The notes: generated by a model from the letters alone, not told the origin. A stretch of 22,055 nucleotides of DNA from an uncultured Clostridium sp. (GCA_902464345.1 CABQJA010000013.1:1-22055), one strand, 5' to 3'; positions 12,826 through 20,700 are shown, counted from the first letter of the stretch. Translations and numbers: made by a program.

Positions 12826-14622
12826 ATGAAAAATATGAGCAGATCACAATTGAATATGATACTGGCAATTATGGCAGGAACCATGCTGTTGCTTTGTATC
12901 ATTACAGGTGTGCTATATCAGGGACGTGATGAGAAAGCAACCGGATATGATGTGGAGACTATGAATGATGCATGGATCGTGGAAAGCAGTGCGGATTATG
13001 ATACAGCAACGGATCTTCCGTGTCATCTGGAGTTTCAGAAGGGAGAGGCGGTCAGTCTTTCACATTATCTTCCGGAACAGCTGGGCAATGATTATGCGAT
13101 TGCATTCCGTTCTGTATATAATGAGGTACAGATAAAAATCGGCGAAAAAGTGATTTATCAGTATGGAGTAGATGAGAGACGGCCGTTTGTACATGCGGCA
13201 GTGCCGAAATGGAATCTGGTTCCGATTGATGCAGAGTACGCCGGACAACTGCTTACGATCACACAGGTATCGGATTACGCCCGGTATTCCGGAGTGTATG
13301 ATCAGGTATATGCCGGCAGCCGGGATGCGTTGCGTTATCTGCAGTGGAGAGAGAATGGCTGGGGAGTGATCCTGTCCCTTGTGCTGGTTCTGGTATGTAT
13401 AGGATTGGGTGTTGTGGCGTTAAGCATGCGCAGACAGTTAAAGGACAATCCACAGTTTTTGTATTATGGAATCTTTGCAGTGACCGTGGCACTCTGGAAT
13501 CTGTCCGGAAATCCGTTGCTTGCATCCTATATGGGAATGAATTATATGTTCTGGCTGGTGCATATGCTGATGCGGCTGTTGCTGCCGGTGGTATGGCTGT
13601 TGCTTATACGGAGCTATATGCAGACAAGAAGACTGTTGCAGCTGGTGGATGTGGGAATCCTGACCGCCAGTGTGGGCTATGTGATTCTGACGGTGCTGCA
13701 GGTGCTCGGACTGCTGGAGTTTGCAGTGACCTATGAGGCGGTCAATGTGATATGCGGAATCGGCTTTGTTTTATATACGGTCTGTATGATTTTTGGGTGG
13801 CTGAAGTATCAGAAGACCGAGCTTCGGGGATTGGCAATCAGCAATCTGCTTCTGTGTATAGCGGGACTGATTCAGCTTTTTGTACGGCCGAATCATTTGT
13901 ATCAGATTGAGGGAACCTTCTGGCAGATCAGCGTGATGCTATACTGCTTCCTGTTATTGGCGGCTGTCATTGAGACTTATATTCGGAATGTGAAGCAGAA
14001 GGTAAATCAGATAGAAGGCGAATATCAGAGTCAGCGGGCAGAGGCAGTTGCCATGATGAATCCGAACTTTCTGTTTTCAACGCTGAATCTGATTCTGGCA
14101 CTGGTTAAGAAAGGATCCGGACAGGCAGCAAAATTAATATTTGCTTTTTCTGCCTATCTTCGTTATAATCTTAATTCAATCCGGGAGGATACTTTGATCC
14201 CGTTTGAGGAGGAATTAGGACATATTAAGACCTATCTGGAGATACAGCAGCTCCGCATGCCGGGATTGGAGACGGAGATCGAGGATAAATTCCATGATTT
14301 TCAGGTGCCGTCCAGAAGTCTGGAGGCAATTGTTGAAAATGCGGTAAAGCATGGAATCGGGAAAAATGAGAATCAGGGCAAGGTGATTGTGCGCAGCTAT
14401 GAGCGGCGGGATTCCTATGCAGTTCAGATTGTAGATGAAGGAATCGGATTTGATCCGGATATGCTGTATCGGAAGGAAACGCCGACCAGTATGAAACGGA
14501 TCCGCGAACGACTGGCAGACAGGACCGGTGCGGTTCTTGAGGTGGTCAGCCGGACCGGAAAAGGGACGATCGTAACGGTCCGGTTTCCGAAAAAGAAGAT
14601 AAACGTTGAAAGGACGGAATGA
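12826..14622 (+). CDS. LytS-type 7TM sensor histidine kinase homolog lacking the phospho-acceptor His (598 aa)
   Basis: The N-terminus has a hydrophobic helix (about 11-30), an extracellular domain (about 31-180) and then about seven transmembrane helices (182-385), the 7TMR-DISM layout used to sense extracellular ligands. The cytosolic part resembles the LytS/His_kinase family with a HATPase domain: N-box AIVENAVKHG (Glu504, Asn505, His509), G1 DEGIGF (537-542) and G2 GKGT (579 on). The family motif N-P-H-F-L-F-N-T-L-N appears as NPNFLFSTLN: the phosphorylated histidine is Asn414 (codon AAC at 14065-14067). ATP binding looks intact but autophosphorylation on the usual residue is impossible, so this may be a pseudokinase or a partner of another kinase. 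No response regulator gene is adjacent. DUF1189 follows after three bases. Confidence 0.88.
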   Translation: MKNMSRSQLNMILAIMAGTMLLLCIITGVLYQGRDEKATGYDVETMNDAWIVESSADYDTATDLPCHLEFQKGEAVSLSHYLPEQLGNDYAIAFRSVYNEVQIKIGEKVIYQYGVDERRPFVHAAVPKWNLVPIDAEYAGQLLTITQVSDYARYSGVYDQVYAGSRDALRYLQWRENGWGVILSLVLVLVCIGLGVVALSMRRQLKDNPQFLYYGIFAVTVALWNLSGNPLLASYMGMNYMFWLVHMLMRLLLPVVWLLLIRSYMQTRRLLQLVDVGILTASVGYVILTVLQVLGLLEFAVTYEAVNVICGIGFVLYTVCMIFGWLKYQKTELRGLAISNLLLCIAGLIQLFVRPNHLYQIEGTFWQISVMLYCFLLLAAVIETYIRNVKQKVNQIEGEYQSQRAEAVAMMNPNFLFSTLNLILALVKKGSGQAAKLIFAFSAYLRYNLNSIREDTLIPFEEELGHIKTYLEIQQLRMPGLETEIEDKFHDFQVPSRSLEAIVENAVKHGIGKNENQGKVIVRSYERRDSYAVQIVDEGIGFDPDMLYRKETPTSMKRIRERLADRTGAVLEVVSRTGKGTIVTVRFPKKKINVERTE

Positions 14623-14625
14623 CAT

Positions 14626-15465
14626 ATGGAAGAAAACAGAAGCTTTCAGAAAAGTAAATTAAAATTCATTGAGCAGATTCGAATCGCACTCAGTAAGCCG
14701 TTATGGTATAAATCGTTATTTCAGCAGTCGGTTGGAAAGCATATATGCTATTTTCTGATCCTGCTGGTCCTGATCACGGTAATCCGGTTTGTGATTCCGT
14801 GTGCGGCATATCTTCAGAGTGTCGGTGGACTTAAGAACCTGATCTATAATGGAATTCCGAGCTTTTCATTCGAGAATGGAGAGCTTCAGGTAGATACTCC
14901 GGTAGATATTGAACGGAATGGTGTCCGGATCATAATTGATACCTCCGCAGATGCCTATACGGTAGAGGAGGCACAGAGCAAGGCGGCTGAGATGGGGGAC
15001 GGAATGAATATCGTTTATATGATCAGCCGGACCAATGCAGTCAATAATATATCTACCATGACCTATGATCTGTCACTGATGAACGGAATCACGATCAATA
15101 ATGATGTGGTATACCGGGCAGCACCGATCTATCTGATATTCTACGGAATTTTCAGCTTTATCGGAAATATCATTGCCTATCTGATCAGTGCATTGTTCTT
15201 TGCATTGTTTGGGTATCTGATGAACCGGGCACTGAAGCTGAATCTGAAGTTTGGGCAGATCTATGTAATTGCTTTATATGCGAAATCTGTGGAGATCCTG
15301 TTAGAGGCAGTGCTCGAGGTTGTGGGGATTTCTCTGCTTTATTATGTGGGAAGTATTATCGGGATCTTTATTACCTGCAATTATATGACAAGAGGCATGA
15401 GTTCTATGCTCATACCTCGGACAGGAGATTCGGATCAGGATCAGAATCGTCGGTTCTTTCAATAA
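14626..15465 (+). CDS. DUF1189 family membrane protein (279 aa)
   Basis: A polytopic membrane protein of unknown function resembling DUF1189. A cytosolic start (LSKPLWYKSLFQQSVGK) leads to TM1 (about 39-62), an extracytoplasmic beta-rich domain (about 65-160) with the family-like IPSFSFENGELQVDTP, and then several helices (about 166-270) ending in a short polar tail. It begins three bases after the kinase-homolog stop, with AAAGGACGG as ribosome binding site at the end of that gene. The tight spacing suggests the two are made together and may form one envelope-sensing complex; that link is inference. The unit ends at a convergent - strand gene. Confidence 0.8.
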   Translation: MEENRSFQKSKLKFIEQIRIALSKPLWYKSLFQQSVGKHICYFLILLVLITVIRFVIPCAAYLQSVGGLKNLIYNGIPSFSFENGELQVDTPVDIERNGVRIIIDTSADAYTVEEAQSKAAEMGDGMNIVYMISRTNAVNNISTMTYDLSLMNGITINNDVVYRAAPIYLIFYGIFSFIGNIIAYLISALFFALFGYLMNRALKLNLKFGQIYVIALYAKSVEILLEAVLEVVGISLLYYVGSIIGIFITCNYMTRGMSSMLIPRTGDSDQDQNRRFFQ

Positions 15466-15489
15466 GAATTAAAAAATATTTTCAGAAGA

Positions 15490-15981
15490 TTAAGCCTTGT
15501 GAAGCAGCTGCTTTGCGAGGCTTAAAATATGTTCCGGCTGATCGTTGGACATCTGACTGTTGTGGAATGCCGGCTCCAGAGTTACCTCGCAGGTAAACCA
15601 GTCCGGAGGCAGATAGGCATGGGCAGCGTCCTCAGATGGAAACTCGACCTCGGCCAGAGCCAGTCCGTCAAAGGCACCGTGAAAAAGATCCAGTTCAATC
15701 GTATAGCCATGTTCTTCCGGAATCTGATAACGGGTCTTGCTGATCAGATTTCCGTCACATTTGGGAACCAGATGCTGATAAGCCTCTGCGGTAAGAGGAA
15801 GCTCGACCTCTTCCCGGCTCATTAGACCGGCAGATTTATAAGTAAACAGATAGGTGTCGTTCCATCGACGGATACGGAGGACCGGTGCGGTATTGATATA
15901 TCCCTGTTCAATTTCAATATGCGGATAGGAATCCAGCAATTCCGGGATGTGTCCGATTAAAAATTTACGTTCGATTTCCAT
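15490..15981 (-). CDS. CYTH-domain protein, triphosphate tunnel metalloenzyme (163 aa)
   Basis: The start MEIERKFL carries the defining ExExK signature of the CYTH superfamily (Glu2, Glu4, Lys6), whose eight-stranded tunnel binds triphosphate and a metal ion. Further charged strands are visible: LRIRRWND, FTYKSAG, SREEVELPL, KTRYQI and TIELDLFHG, then ALAEVEFPSEDAA, which fits the alternating acidic and basic residues of the tunnel. Length is normal. Known members hydrolyse inorganic or thiamine triphosphate or act as class IV adenylate cyclases; bacterial orphan copies like this are most often tripolyphosphatases, but the substrate is not decidable here. AGAAGGGAC (on the - strand) precedes the ATG. 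It is the only - strand gene of the window and is read from a promoter overlapping that of the DJ-1 gene. Confidence 0.92.
   Translation of the reverse strand: MEIERKFLIGHIPELLDSYPHIEIEQGYINTAPVLRIRRWNDTYLFTYKSAGLMSREEVELPLTAEAYQHLVPKCDGNLISKTRYQIPEEHGYTIELDLFHGAFDGLALAEVEFPSEDAAHAYLPPDWFTCEVTLEPAFHNSQMSNDQPEHILSLAKQLLHKA
15492..15523 (-). terminator. hairpin at the 3' end of the CYTH gene, possible terminator
   Basis: A 32-base near-palindrome with central CAGCTG, in which AAGCCT (15492-15497) faces AGGCTT (15518-15523) and the interior pairs with a few G-T wobbles, lies inside the last codons of the CYTH gene. On the - strand it is followed after about 9 bases by an AT-rich, T-rich tract. 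This is weaker than the other terminators, and it also sits at the convergence with the DUF1189 gene. Confidence 0.4.
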
Positions 15982-16065
15982 GAAATCAAGTCCCTTCTTT
16001 TCTGATTTTTTTACTCATTAAGAGGCTTTGTAAGAAAATCTAAAACTTTTTGTAAGCCTTATATC

Positions 16066-16094
16066 TTGACTTTTTCCTCTATTCCGATTATAAA
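16066..16094 (+). promoter_or_regulatory. sigma-A promoter of the DJ-1 operon
   Basis: TTGACT (16066-16071), a 17-base spacer and TATAAA (16089-16094) form a near-consensus promoter. Transcription would start near 16101, leaving a leader of about 118 bases before ATG 16219. The -10 overlaps that of the divergent CYTH promoter. Confidence 0.75.
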
Positions 16095-16116
16095 CAAAGT
16101 ATAAAGAGTAATTCAA
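16087..16116 (-). promoter_or_regulatory. divergent sigma-A promoter of the CYTH gene
   Basis: Read on the - strand, TTGAAT (complement of 16111-16116), an 18-base spacer and TATAAT (complement of 16087-16092) form a promoter aimed at the CYTH gene. Its -10 shares four bases with the -10 of the opposite promoter. Its leader contains an AGGCTT/AAGCCT stem (16023-16028 with 16054-16059). Confidence 0.65.
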
Positions 16117-16135
16117 GACTAATCTTGCGATGAGT

Positions 16136-16154
16136 GTCGGATCACAGATCTGAC
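16136..16154 (+). promoter_or_regulatory. leader hairpin upstream of the DJ-1 gene
   Basis: GTCGGATC (16136-16143) pairs with GATCTGAC (16147-16154), eight pairs including one G-T, with an ACA loop. No T-run follows, so it is not a terminator. It could affect RNA stability or be a protein-binding dyad. The rest of the region between 15982 and 16218, apart from the promoters, shows nothing definite. Confidence 0.4.
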
Positions 16155-16218
16155 AGCACAGCAGGGATAGCATGTAGTGAATATGGATCATTAAGTATGG
16201 AAAGAGAGCAGAGATAAT

Positions 16219-16761
16219 ATGGTATATTTATTTATGGCCGATGGATTTGAAGAGGTAGAAGGCCTGACAGTTGTTGATATTTTAAGACGTGCCGGTGTGG
16301 AGTTGAAGACAGTATCCATTATGGGACGGAAGAATATAACCGGATCCCACCGGATTGAGGTAATGGCAGATCTGACATTTGAAGAGATTACGGAGAAGGC
16401 AGAGATGCTGATCTTGCCGGGAGGTATGCCGGGAACCCTGCATTTGAAGGCACATAAGGGACTGGAGCAGCTGATTCGCGAAAGCGCGGAGCATGGAACC
16501 TATCTGGCAGCTATCTGTGCAGCACCGACCGTATATGGGGAGCAGGGACTCTTAAAGGGAAAGAAGGCAACCTGCTATCCGGGTATGGAGGATGGACTCG
16601 TTGGCGCAGAGGTTCGGTACGAGAGTGTAGTAATGGATGGTACATTTATTACCAGCCGTGGACTGGGAACAGCGATTGACTTTGCATTGAAGTTGGTAGA
16701 GGTATTAAAGAGCAGAGAGGCAGCAGATACGATTGCAAAGCAGATTGTATATGCGGACTGA
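16219..16761 (+). CDS. DJ-1/PfpI family protein, DJ-1 subgroup (180 aa)
   Basis: The fold is the DJ-1/ThiJ/PfpI type. The nucleophile-elbow cysteine is Cys100 in AAICAAP, paired with Glu14 in GFEEVEGLTVVD, which matches Glu18 of human DJ-1; the C-terminal SRGLGTAIDFAL is also typical. Length and motifs put it with the DJ-1/YajL subgroup, linked to oxidative-stress protection and handling of glyoxal-modified molecules, rather than with PfpI proteases. The exact activity of bacterial members is disputed. The ribosome binding site is weak (GAGAG). It is the first gene of a likely three-gene transcript with the CmpB-like and helicase genes, with a 28-base gap to the next. Confidence 0.93.
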   Translation: MVYLFMADGFEEVEGLTVVDILRRAGVELKTVSIMGRKNITGSHRIEVMADLTFEEITEKAEMLILPGGMPGTLHLKAHKGLEQLIRESAEHGTYLAAICAAPTVYGEQGLLKGKKATCYPGMEDGLVGAEVRYESVVMDGTFITSRGLGTAIDFALKLVEVLKSREAADTIAKQIVYAD

Positions 16762-16789
16762 TTTGAGAGCAGAATGAGGAGTGATACGT

Positions 16790-17410
16790 ATGAGAGTATT
16801 AGAGAACTTTTTCTTTTACCCTTTTATGGGAACTGATTTTTACCATATTGCATATTCCTTTTTCCTGTATGGTTCAGCCTGCTGGTTAATGGAGTGTATA
16901 TTTGAGGCAATCCGGACGGGAAAGTTTACGAACCGGGGATTTAACAAGGGACCGATCTGTACGATTTATGGTGTGGCATTTCTGTTCATGTATTTTCCAA
17001 TGAAACCGTTTGCCGGAAAGTGGGTCTGGATGTTCATCATCGGGGCTATCGTGGCAACGATTCTGGAGTATGTGACCGGAGTGATCCTGGAGAAAACGAT
17101 TCATCAGAAATTATGGGATTATTCGGATTTTCCGTTGAATTTTCAGGGAAGAATCTGTTTATTCATTTCCCTTGCATGGGGCGGTCTGGTGGTTCTGGTT
17201 CTCGGATTGTTACAGCCACGGATCGAGGTAGTGATCAGCATGATACCGCGACCACTGGGATTCCGGGTCCTGAATGTTCTGATCTGGATATATTTTATCG
17301 ATCTGGCATTCAGCATTGCAATGCGAAGCAAGTACGGTGCGGCCATGAAGGATAAGTTTGAAGATAAGAAAGAAAAGATCCGCCTGCATTTCCATAATGA
17401 TGAAGTATAA
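16790..17410 (+). CDS. CmpB-like putative ABC transporter permease (206 aa)
   Basis: A hydrophobic protein with about five membrane helices matching the ABC_trans_CmpB family (putative ABC transporter permease, PF06541): GFNKGPICTIYG, LEYVTGVILEK, KLWDYSDFPLNFQGRICL and a Trp-Gly pair in the fourth helix. The family name comes from an early guess; no ATPase partner is encoded here and its function is not established. I chose ATG 16790, with GAGGAG ending eight bases upstream, rather than GTG 16781, which would use part of that ribosome binding site. The C-terminal 25 residues are strongly charged and cytosolic. It lies between the DJ-1 gene and the helicase gene. Confidence 0.85.
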   Translation: MRVLENFFFYPFMGTDFYHIAYSFFLYGSACWLMECIFEAIRTGKFTNRGFNKGPICTIYGVAFLFMYFPMKPFAGKWVWMFIIGAIVATILEYVTGVILEKTIHQKLWDYSDFPLNFQGRICLFISLAWGGLVVLVLGLLQPRIEVVISMIPRPLGFRVLNVLIWIYFIDLAFSIAMRSKYGAAMKDKFEDKKEKIRLHFHNDEV

Positions 17411-17457
17411 GAAGCAGATAGGAATGCACGGAGCAGAAGTTTGCAGACAAAGACAGT

Positions 17458-19803
17458 ATGAATAAAATCAAGATTTCGGTGCGGAATCTGGTGGAGTTTA
17501 TTTTCCGGGAAGGGGATATTGATAACCGGAGAGGCCAAGTATCCGATAAGGATGCGATGGAGGCAGGAAGCCGGATGCACCGTAAGATTCAAAAGAATAT
17601 GGGCTCGTTCTATCGGAGTGAAGTGCCACTGGTGATCCAGCTGGAGCAGGAACGATTTACTTTACAGATCGAAGGACGGGCGGATGGAATCATAGAACAT
17701 GCAGGTGCCATTACCATTGATGAGATTAAAGGCGTTTATCGGAACGTAAATGAGATGGAGGCACCTGTTTTTGTGCATAAAGCGCAGGCAATGGTATATG
17801 CCTATATCTATGGCCGGGAGCAGGAGGCTTCAGAGGTCACGGTTCAGATGACCTATTGTAATCTGGAGACAGAAGAAATCCGACGGTTCTCGGAGGTGTA
17901 TTCCTTTGAACGGCTGGAAGAATGGTTTCAGGATCTGGTAGCACAGTATATGGTATGGGCGGACTATGCAGATGAGCATCAGAGAATCCGCAATGCGAGT
18001 ATTGAAAATGTGCGGTTTCCGTATCCGTATCGGGCAGGACAGCGGGACATGGTGGTATCGGTCTATCATGCGATCCGGGAAGAAACTACGCTGTTTGTAC
18101 AGGCTCCGACAGGAATCGGAAAAACACTTGCAACCGTGTTTCCTGCCGTGCAGGCAATGGGACAGGAGATGGGCGATAAGATTTTCTATCTGACGGCCAA
18201 GACGATTACCCGGACGGTGGCGGTTGAGGCGTTTGAAAAGCTGCGGGAGGGCGGTCTGCAGTTCTCGTCCGTAGTCATTACGGCAAAGGAGAAGGCGTGC
18301 TTTCAGGAGGAGTGTACCTGTAATCCGGAGCAGTGCCCGTATGCAAAAGGACATTATGACCGCATCAATGATGCGGTGTTTGACTGTATCAACCATGAAC
18401 AGAATATTACCAGAGAGGTAATACGGGCATATGCCGAAAAGCATCGGGTATGTCCGTTTGAGTTCTGCTTGGATGTCAGTCTGTGGGTTGACGGAATTAT
18501 CTGTGATTATAATTATGTATTTGACCCAAGGGTAAATTTAAAGCGATATTTCGCACAGGGAGTACAGGGCGATTATATCTTTCTGGTGGATGAGGCGCAT
18601 AATCTATACGAGCGTGCAAGCAGCATGTACAGTGCGGAGCTGTATAAGGAGGAATTTCTGGAGATTAAGAAGCTGGTAAAGCCATACAGTAAGAAGCTGG
18701 CCGGAAAGCTGGATGCCTGTAACCGGGTATTGCTTGAGATGAAGAAGGAATGCAATGGATATCAGGTGCTGGAATCGATTGATCCACTGATACACAGACT
18801 GCTGGCAGCCATTGGGGAATATGAGAAGTTTCTGGAGCAGCATCATGGACTTCCGGAGGAAACAAGAATCGTAGAATTCTATTTCAAACTCTATCAGTTT
18901 ATGAATATATATGAGCGGGTCGATGAGAATTATGTAATATTCAGTGAGCAGGTAAAAGCAGACTCTTTCCGGGTGAAGCTGTTCTGCGTGGATACCTCCG
19001 TAAATCTGCGGGAATGTCTGGATAAAGGACGGTCAGCTGTATTCTTTTCGGCGACGCTGCTTCCGATTCGGTACTATAAGAAGCTGTTAAGTGCGGAAGA
19101 GGATTATGCGATTTATATTGCATCTCCGTTTCCGAGAGAACATCGGCAGATCATGATCGGAACGGATGTGAGCAGTCGATACAGCAGGCGCGGACAGGAA
19201 GAATACGAAAAGATCTATCGTTATATAGAAACGCTGACAGGTACCAGAGACGGAAATTATATGGTGTTCTTCCCATCCTACCGGATGCTGCAGGATGTAT
19301 ATGCGATTGCCTGTGCGGAGGGACTGGATGAACAGGTGACGCTGATCTGTCAGAATCCGAATATGAAGGAAGAGGAGCGGGAGGAATTTCTGCAGCAGTT
19401 TGAGGGAGAGCATGTAGTGGCGTTCTGTATCCTAGGCGGTATTTTTGCGGAAGGAATCGATCTGGTCGGAGAACGGCTGATCGGAACGATCGTGGTCGGG
19501 ATCGGACTGCCGATGGTGTGCAATGAGCGGGAAATCCTGCGGAATTATTTTGAAGAAAGAGAAGGCATGGGATTTGAATATGCATATTTGTATCCCGGTA
19601 TGAATAAGGTGCTTCAAGCCGCCGGAAGAGTGATACGGACCGCAGAGGATCAGGGCGTGATCCTGCTGCTGGATGAGCGGTTTTTAAGAAGCTCCAGCAG
19701 ACAGCTGTTTCCGAGAGAATGGGAAGGCTATGAGGTCGTACGGCTGGATACGGTCGCAGAGATCAGTGAAAAATTCTGGGTGGAACAGTCAGACAGAAGA
19801 TGA
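17458..19803 (+). CDS. XPD/DinG-type helicase fused to an N-terminal RecB/Cas4-like nuclease domain (781 aa)
   Basis: Residues 1-170 form a PD-(D/E)XK nuclease of the RecB/Cas4 type with every expected motif: GSRMHRK (His41), GRADGII (Asp76), DEIKG (Glu89, Lys91) and QAMVY (Gln110, Tyr114). The rest is a superfamily 2 helicase of the XPD/DinG class: Walker A APTGIGKT (216-223), an iron-sulfur cysteine group (281, 286, 288, 293), the DEAH box (378-381) and motif VI QAAGRVIR (720-727). Such enzymes unwind 5'-3' and act in repair of forks, R-loops or G-quadruplexes; the nuclease would let it cut the strand it exposes. More than one set of cluster ligands is possible, because CPFEFC follows at about residue 340. 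No clear ribosome binding site precedes ATG 17458 although it is the only possible start after an in-frame stop at 17419-17421. Confidence 0.93.
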   Translation: MNKIKISVRNLVEFIFREGDIDNRRGQVSDKDAMEAGSRMHRKIQKNMGSFYRSEVPLVIQLEQERFTLQIEGRADGIIEHAGAITIDEIKGVYRNVNEMEAPVFVHKAQAMVYAYIYGREQEASEVTVQMTYCNLETEEIRRFSEVYSFERLEEWFQDLVAQYMVWADYADEHQRIRNASIENVRFPYPYRAGQRDMVVSVYHAIREETTLFVQAPTGIGKTLATVFPAVQAMGQEMGDKIFYLTAKTITRTVAVEAFEKLREGGLQFSSVVITAKEKACFQEECTCNPEQCPYAKGHYDRINDAVFDCINHEQNITREVIRAYAEKHRVCPFEFCLDVSLWVDGIICDYNYVFDPRVNLKRYFAQGVQGDYIFLVDEAHNLYERASSMYSAELYKEEFLEIKKLVKPYSKKLAGKLDACNRVLLEMKKECNGYQVLESIDPLIHRLLAAIGEYEKFLEQHHGLPEETRIVEFYFKLYQFMNIYERVDENYVIFSEQVKADSFRVKLFCVDTSVNLRECLDKGRSAVFFSATLLPIRYYKKLLSAEEDYAIYIASPFPREHRQIMIGTDVSSRYSRRGQEEYEKIYRYIETLTGTRDGNYMVFFPSYRMLQDVYAIACAEGLDEQVTLICQNPNMKEEEREEFLQQFEGEHVVAFCILGGIFAEGIDLVGERLIGTIVVGIGLPMVCNEREILRNYFEEREGMGFEYAYLYPGMNKVLQAAGRVIRTAEDQGVILLLDERFLRSSSRQLFPREWEGYEVVRLDTVAEISEKFWVEQSDRR

Positions 19804-19809
19804 TATAAT
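19801..19809 (+). promoter_or_regulatory. extended -10 promoter before the second HAD gene
   Basis: TGATATAAT gives a consensus TATAAT with an upstream TG. It overlaps the helicase stop codon and lies 46 bases before ATG 19856. TGGAAC (19781-19786), 17 bases away, is a poor -35. Confidence 0.5.
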
Positions 19810-19855
19810 AGTAATATTATAACCTGATAACATTAGATGGGAAAAGGATAAGGCT

Positions 19856-20698
19856 ATGAAAAAATTATATGTCAGTGATCTGGATGGAACTCTGCTGAAT
19901 CAGCGGGGAGATATTTCGGCGACCACTGCTGAAAAACTGAATACCTGTATAGAGCAGGGGATGGCATTTACCATTAATACTGCGAGAACACCGGCAACGA
20001 CATTCCCGATCATGGCATCTGTAAACCTGCAGATTCCGTTTTCCATGATGAACGGTGTGCTGGTATATGATCCTGGACAGCAGGAGTATCTGGAGGTTCA
20101 TTCACTTTCAAGGGAAACGGCGATGGTGATACTGGGAATCATAAAGCTTTACGGATTGCAGTGCTTCATGTATACGATGGAGCATGGAACGATGTATACC
20201 TATTATGACAGTGTGGAATCCAGATCGTTGAATAAATTCCGGAATGAACGGATCATGAAATACGATAAGGTATTTACGGAAGTGGATGATCTGAGTATCT
20301 GTGCGGATCGTGGAGTTATTTATTTCTTTTTGCGGGAGCGGAAAGAGCGGCTGATGAATCTGTATCGGGATCTGCAGGCCATTCGCGGAGCACATGCGAT
20401 CATGTACGAGGATATCTATCATGAGGAATGGGTGAACCTTGAGATATACAGTGATCAGGCGTCTAAATCAGCGGCCCTGAACCGTATCAGACAATGGGGT
20501 GATTTCGATTATCTGATCGGCTTTGGAGACAGCACAAATGACATTGAGATGTTTAAGGTCTGCGATGAAACATACGCGGTATCCAATGCATCCGCAGAGA
20601 TTCAGGAGCTGGCAGATGGTATTATTCCGGGAAATGAAGAAGATGGTGTTGCCCGGTTTTTATACAAGGCATTACATATGGCAGGAAAGGAAAATTAG
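19856..20698 (+). CDS. Cof-type HAD-IIB phosphatase (280 aa)
   Basis: A second Cof-type HAD phosphatase, different in sequence from the one at 12004. Motif I is SDLDGTLL (Asp8 nucleophile, Asp10), motif II INTAR, motif III includes the lysine in SDQASKSAAL and motif IV GFGDSTNDIEMF. Between II and III is a C2 cap with an unusual run of Tyr and Met (YGLQCFMYTMEHGTMYTYY). AAGGATAAGG precedes the ATG. The murF start lies two bases after the stop, with its ribosome binding site (AGGAAAGG) inside this gene, so the two are very likely co-expressed. A house-cleaning role near the cell-wall pathway is possible but speculative; the substrate is unknown. Confidence 0.92.
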   Translation: MKKLYVSDLDGTLLNQRGDISATTAEKLNTCIEQGMAFTINTARTPATTFPIMASVNLQIPFSMMNGVLVYDPGQQEYLEVHSLSRETAMVILGIIKLYGLQCFMYTMEHGTMYTYYDSVESRSLNKFRNERIMKYDKVFTEVDDLSICADRGVIYFFLRERKERLMNLYRDLQAIRGAHAIMYEDIYHEEWVNLEIYSDQASKSAALNRIRQWGDFDYLIGFGDSTNDIEMFKVCDETYAVSNASAEIQELADGIIPGNEEDGVARFLYKALHMAGKEN

Positions 20699-20700
20699 AA

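Noticed and set aside
16781..16789. GTG 16781 as start of the CmpB-like gene
   Set aside because: It overlaps the GAGGAG ribosome binding site used by ATG 16790.
17830..18444. Long open frame (204 codons) on the - strand within the helicase gene
   Set aside because: It is antisense to a clearly conserved helicase, has low-quality composition (many Cys, His and Arg) and no recognisable domain or start signal.
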